Part shown: one piece after another, positions 45,100-47,567 of the stretch | How the letters are laid out: each line of letters begins with the position of its first letter | Numbering within the stretch: position 1 is the stretch's first letter | NCBI GenBank assembly: GCA_036493895.1 | Contig: DASXOZ010000064.1 | Location: forward strand, 1-47,567 | Reading direction: 5' to 3' | Source of the DNA: Candidatus Binatia bacterium | GTDB taxonomy: Bacteria > Desulfobacterota > Binatia > UBA1149 > CAITLU01 | DNA length: 47,567 nucleotides | The notes under the pieces: model-generated | What the model was told of the DNA's origin: nothing | The model's database searches: none | What the model saw: only the letters and a program-made list of their open reading frames with translations | Translations under genes and position numbers: made by a program

Positions 45100-45900
45100 T
45101 CAGCGAAATCGCGCCGGCCGCTTCTCGAGGAACGCCGTGACCGCTTCGCGATGTTCGGCAGATTTCCAGCACTCGCGCAGCATCTGCGATTCGAGCTTCT
45201 GCGCCGCTGCAAGATCGCTCTCGGCTGCGTTGCGCGACAGCAGCTCCTTCGTCATGCGCAGCTGGGGATCGGGGTTTTGCGCGATCATCGCCGCGAGCGC
45301 GAGCGTTTTCGGCATCAGCTCTTCGGGTGAGGCCAGGTGGTCGGCCAGGCGTATCGCGAACGCTTCGGCCCCCGAGTAGAGCCTTCCCGCCAGGCACATC
45401 TCGCTGGCAGCGCCGAAACCGACGCGGCTGGTGAGCAGATGCGTGCTTGCGAGTTCCGGCACCAGCCCCACCTTGATGAACAGCATGCCGAACTTCGCCT
45501 TCTCGGATGCGACGATGATGTCGCACGGAAGGATCATCGTCATGCCGATACCGACTGCGGCACCGTTGACGGCGGCGAGGATCGGCTTGGACCGGCGCAT
45601 CAGCGCGACCCAGTCCAGTCCGGCCGGCATTCCACCCGATCCGGACGCGGTATCGCTGCCGGGATCGACGCCGTCGAGGCGCGACTTGAACGTCGCTTCC
45701 ATGTCCGCGCCCGCGCAGAAGCCGCGGCCGGCGCCCGTCATGACGATGGCACCGACGGAAGGATCGGCGTTGGCCGCCTCGATTGCGGCCGCCTGCTCGA
45801 CCGCCATCGCGGGCGTCCACGCGTTCAGCTTGTCCGGACGGTTGAGCGTCAGGACCATGACGGCTCCGTCCCTCTCGACGCGAATCAGCTCATAGCCCAT
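45100..45900 (-). CDS. Enoyl-CoA hydratase/isomerase-family protein
   Basis: 266 residues. Crotonase fold: VLTLNRPDKLNAWTPAM, VMTGAGRGFCAGADM, AAVNGAAVGIGMTMILPCD (oxyanion hole), and ASTHLLTSRVGFGAASEMC. The Glu of a classical hydratase is partly kept in LVPELAS. It probably hydrates or isomerises an acyl-CoA in fatty acid or aromatic degradation. ATG has no strong ribosome site. Confidence 0.92.
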   Translation of the reverse strand: MGYELIRVERDGAVMVLTLNRPDKLNAWTPAMAVEQAAAIEAANADPSVGAIVMTGAGRGFCAGADMEATFKSRLDGVDPGSDTASGSGGMPAGLDWVALMRRSKPILAAVNGAAVGIGMTMILPCDIIVASEKAKFGMLFIKVGLVPELASTHLLTSRVGFGAASEMCLAGRLYSGAEAFAIRLADHLASPEELMPKTLALAAMIAQNPDPQLRMTKELLSRNAAESDLAAAQKLESQMLRECWKSAEHREAVTAFLEKRPARFR

Positions 45901-45997
45901 GGTTCACCTGGCCAATCGGCACAACGTTGGCGGGGCCGTGAGCCCGCGCCGCTGCGCGCATATCACGATCCCGGGACATGGCGCGAGAGCGGTCGCT

Positions 45998-46444
45998 TCA
46001 GGACGCAGTTGCCCACGCAAGAATCGCCGCCTTTTCGCTGTCCGAAAGCCGGGCACCCGGGTGAAAGAACGTGTAGTCGCCGGGCGGCATGTCGCCCTTG
46101 CGCACGACTGCGGCGATGAGCTGCAACAGCGCGCGGCGCCGCGCGTCGTCGTAGGTGGACCAGCGGTCGAAATCGAGCGCATCGAGCGTGTGCTGGGGAA
46201 TCCAGTACGAGAACGCGATCTTTGCGTTCCACGGCGGAGCTTTGGTCGCCGAATGACAGTCGTAGCACGCTCTTCGCAGTGCGCCGTCCACGGCGGCCAC
46301 GCCGGCTACCGGTGAGCGAGCGGCCTCTGCGAGCGGGGCCGGGTTTTGCGCGGCGCACCCCGCGAAAAACGTCGAGGCAACGACGACGGCGGCCAGCAGG
46401 CTGCCTGCCGGGCTGACGCGGACAGCAGATTCTCGAGGGTTCAT
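45998..46444 (-). CDS. Haem-binding lipoprotein (Haem_bd type)
   Basis: 148 residues. Lipobox STFFAGC. The single haem c motif is in RRACYDCHSATKAPPWNAKI, with SYWIPQHTLDALDFDRWSTY following as in Haem_bd proteins, and KGDMPPGDYTFFHPGARLSD at the end with a possible Met ligand. The ATG at 46444 is used; one at 46459 is also in frame. It lies about 75 nt after the NnrS-family gene and may be cotranscribed with it. Confidence 0.85.
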   Translation of the reverse strand: MNPRESAVRVSPAGSLLAAVVVASTFFAGCAAQNPAPLAEAARSPVAGVAAVDGALRRACYDCHSATKAPPWNAKIAFSYWIPQHTLDALDFDRWSTYDDARRRALLQLIAAVVRKGDMPPGDYTFFHPGARLSDSEKAAILAWATAS

Positions 46445-46519
46445 TCGTGGATCACTCATGAGAACTGATTCGCATTTGCGCCATGACGGCATCGTGAAGG
46501 AGACACGGGAATCGCCATT

Positions 46520-47567
46520 TCAGGTTTGCCTCTCTCCTGTCAGCCGGCCCGCGACGATCGGGAGAAGGAACCCCATCCAAACGGCCGTCGCCGCAAGAAA
46601 AAATACTGCCGCCGTGGCCATCCACGCGTTGCGGTGGGCGGCTTGCACCGTCATCGCGACGCGCGAGACCAGCGCCGCGCCCATCAGCAGCGCGATCGCA
46701 CCGACCTGCCAGGGCTGTCCCGAGACGAGGTCGCCTTTTCCGCCGTGGGCGAGCACGACGTGAGTGCCGACCGCCAGCGAAAGCGTCGCGAAGCCTCCGA
46801 CGAAGCTCACGTGAAGGCCGGCCTCGTAATAATCGGGCCACAGCGCCGCTGCGGCGAATCCGGTCGGAAGCATCCATGCCGCGATCCAGACCAGGCGCCG
46901 GTTCCAGCCCGGCACGCTCGGCAGCCTCCACAGCTGGGCGCCAAACAGCAATTCTGCGGCAACGACCGCCGCACGAAGAGCGCATCCTTCGCGAATCGAC
47001 CCGAGCTGCTGCACGAAAAAGCTGGCGACCAGAATGGCCGCGGCCACGAGGTGAAGCGTCACGGCCGCAAGCTCTCCCTTCGCGCCGGACGGGCCGGGTC
47101 CCTGGCCGCGGGTAATCATCGGAAGCAGGAAGCCCCCGACTCCGACGACGAGAGACGTGAACACGCCCTGCAGCACGAGTTGCTGGCCGAGTTGGTGAAG
47201 CCACATGCCCGACGGACCTCGCGACGCCCCGACGCCGGTCATCACCGAGCCGCACAGGCCGACCAGCAGCGCGACGGGAATCCATACGAAGCTCGCCGGC
47301 GGTCGGCGCAGTGCCGGCGCTCGCCTGGCGCGCACCACCGCGAATCGCAGCAGAAGGCCGCACGCGAGGACCCATCCGAGCTGGGACATCGCCCACTTCT
47401 GCAGCCACGCAGCGATCACCGTCGAAACCGGAGCCGCGATGCCGGCAATCATCTCCATTGTCGACGGCGGAGCGCTGCCGGTGCGCCGCGGGATCATGGT
47501 GAACAGGAAGCCGATCGCGAAGCACAGCAGGAAACCCTGCACCTGGGTCATGCCGTGGAAGATCCAC
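46520..47567 (-). CDS. NnrS-family membrane haem-copper protein, 5' end outside window
   Basis: About 349 residues in view; the frame is open to the window edge, where WIFHGMTQVQGFLLCFAIGF starts, so it is truncated at the N-terminus by the window. About ten membrane helices. TMIPRRTGSAPPSTMEMIAG, GSVMTGVGASRGPSGMWLHQ and YEAGLHVSFVGGFATLSLAV with several conserved His match NnrS, a haem- and copper-containing protein linked to resistance to nitric oxide. The haem-binding lipoprotein follows. Confidence 0.9.
   Translation of the reverse strand, partial: WIFHGMTQVQGFLLCFAIGFLFTMIPRRTGSAPPSTMEMIAGIAAPVSTVIAAWLQKWAMSQLGWVLACGLLLRFAVVRARRAPALRRPPASFVWIPVALLVGLCGSVMTGVGASRGPSGMWLHQLGQQLVLQGVFTSLVVGVGGFLLPMITRGQGPGPSGAKGELAAVTLHLVAAAILVASFFVQQLGSIREGCALRAAVVAAELLFGAQLWRLPSVPGWNRRLVWIAAWMLPTGFAAAALWPDYYEAGLHVSFVGGFATLSLAVGTHVVLAHGGKGDLVSGQPWQVGAIALLMGAALVSRVAMTVQAAHRNAWMATAAVFFLAATAVWMGFLLPIVAGRLTGERQT

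Overview
The window is a dense, GC-rich bacterial chromosome segment with about 53 protein-coding genes or gene remnants, no recognisable rRNA or tRNA genes, no insertion sequence and no CRISPR array. All assignments come from reading the translated sequence; no database was searched. The ribosome-maturation block rpsP-khpA-rimM-trmD-SPOUT methyltransferase-rplS, with a SPOUT RNA methyltransferase between trmD and rplS, is a gene order I associate with deltaproteobacterial-type lineages (Desulfobacterota, Myxococcota, Binatota and relatives). Lipoproteins, LolB-like proteins and a probable outer-membrane barrel indicate a Gram-negative envelope. The exact phylum is inference.

Layout. 1-2.6 kb: the start of miaB (minus, cut by the window edge), diverging from moaB and a moaD-moaE fusion. 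2.6-11.6 kb: a membrane protein of unknown function, then a tightly packed plus-strand operon of TPR lipoprotein, LolB-like lipoprotein and a complete Dpp/Opp-type peptide ABC transporter (binding protein, two permeases, two ATPases). 11.7-14.8 kb: a small lipoprotein with four evenly duplicated CX3C motifs, an HxlR regulator diverging from a carboxymuconolactone-decarboxylase-family protein across two tandem operators, and an exported sulfatase. 14.9-17.7 kb: the minus-strand rpsP-rplS operon with a promoter and a strong terminator. 17.8-20.0 kb: AraC regulator, glyoxalase-fold protein and glutathione transferase. 20.1-24.5 kb: nitroreductase, a glutaminase-STAS-cyclic-nucleotide-binding fusion and a ThDP enzyme. 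24.5-27.3 kb: a minus-strand PEBP protein, an exported selenium-binding-protein/methanethiol-oxidase homologue and a SCO1-type copper chaperone. 27.4-34.6 kb: probable outer-membrane protein, second nitroreductase, AlkA-type glycosylase, Dtd, Tat-exported amine oxidase, remains of a Baeyer-Villiger monooxygenase, a two-domain VOC protein, a META lipoprotein and a SRAP protein. 34.6-39.2 kb: PI-PLC-type phospholipase, MFS exporter, SDR and the 3' remnant of a PQQ-type sugar dehydrogenase. 39.3-47.6 kb: alpha/beta hydrolase, a DUF2182-DUF1326 pair, lipoprotein, arsC, greB, a Cys-rich small protein, an exported hemerythrin-like protein, an enoyl-CoA hydratase-family enzyme, a haem-binding lipoprotein and an NnrS-family protein running off the right edge.

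Most of the window is ordinary aerobic, soil-type metabolism and envelope biology. I did not find a clearly new defence or mobile system. The parts most worth a second look are the CX3C-duplicated lipoprotein, the HxlR operator pair with an identical distant third copy, the exported SBP56-SCO cluster, the glutaminase fusion, the internally deleted monooxygenase gene, and two genes that look leaderless.
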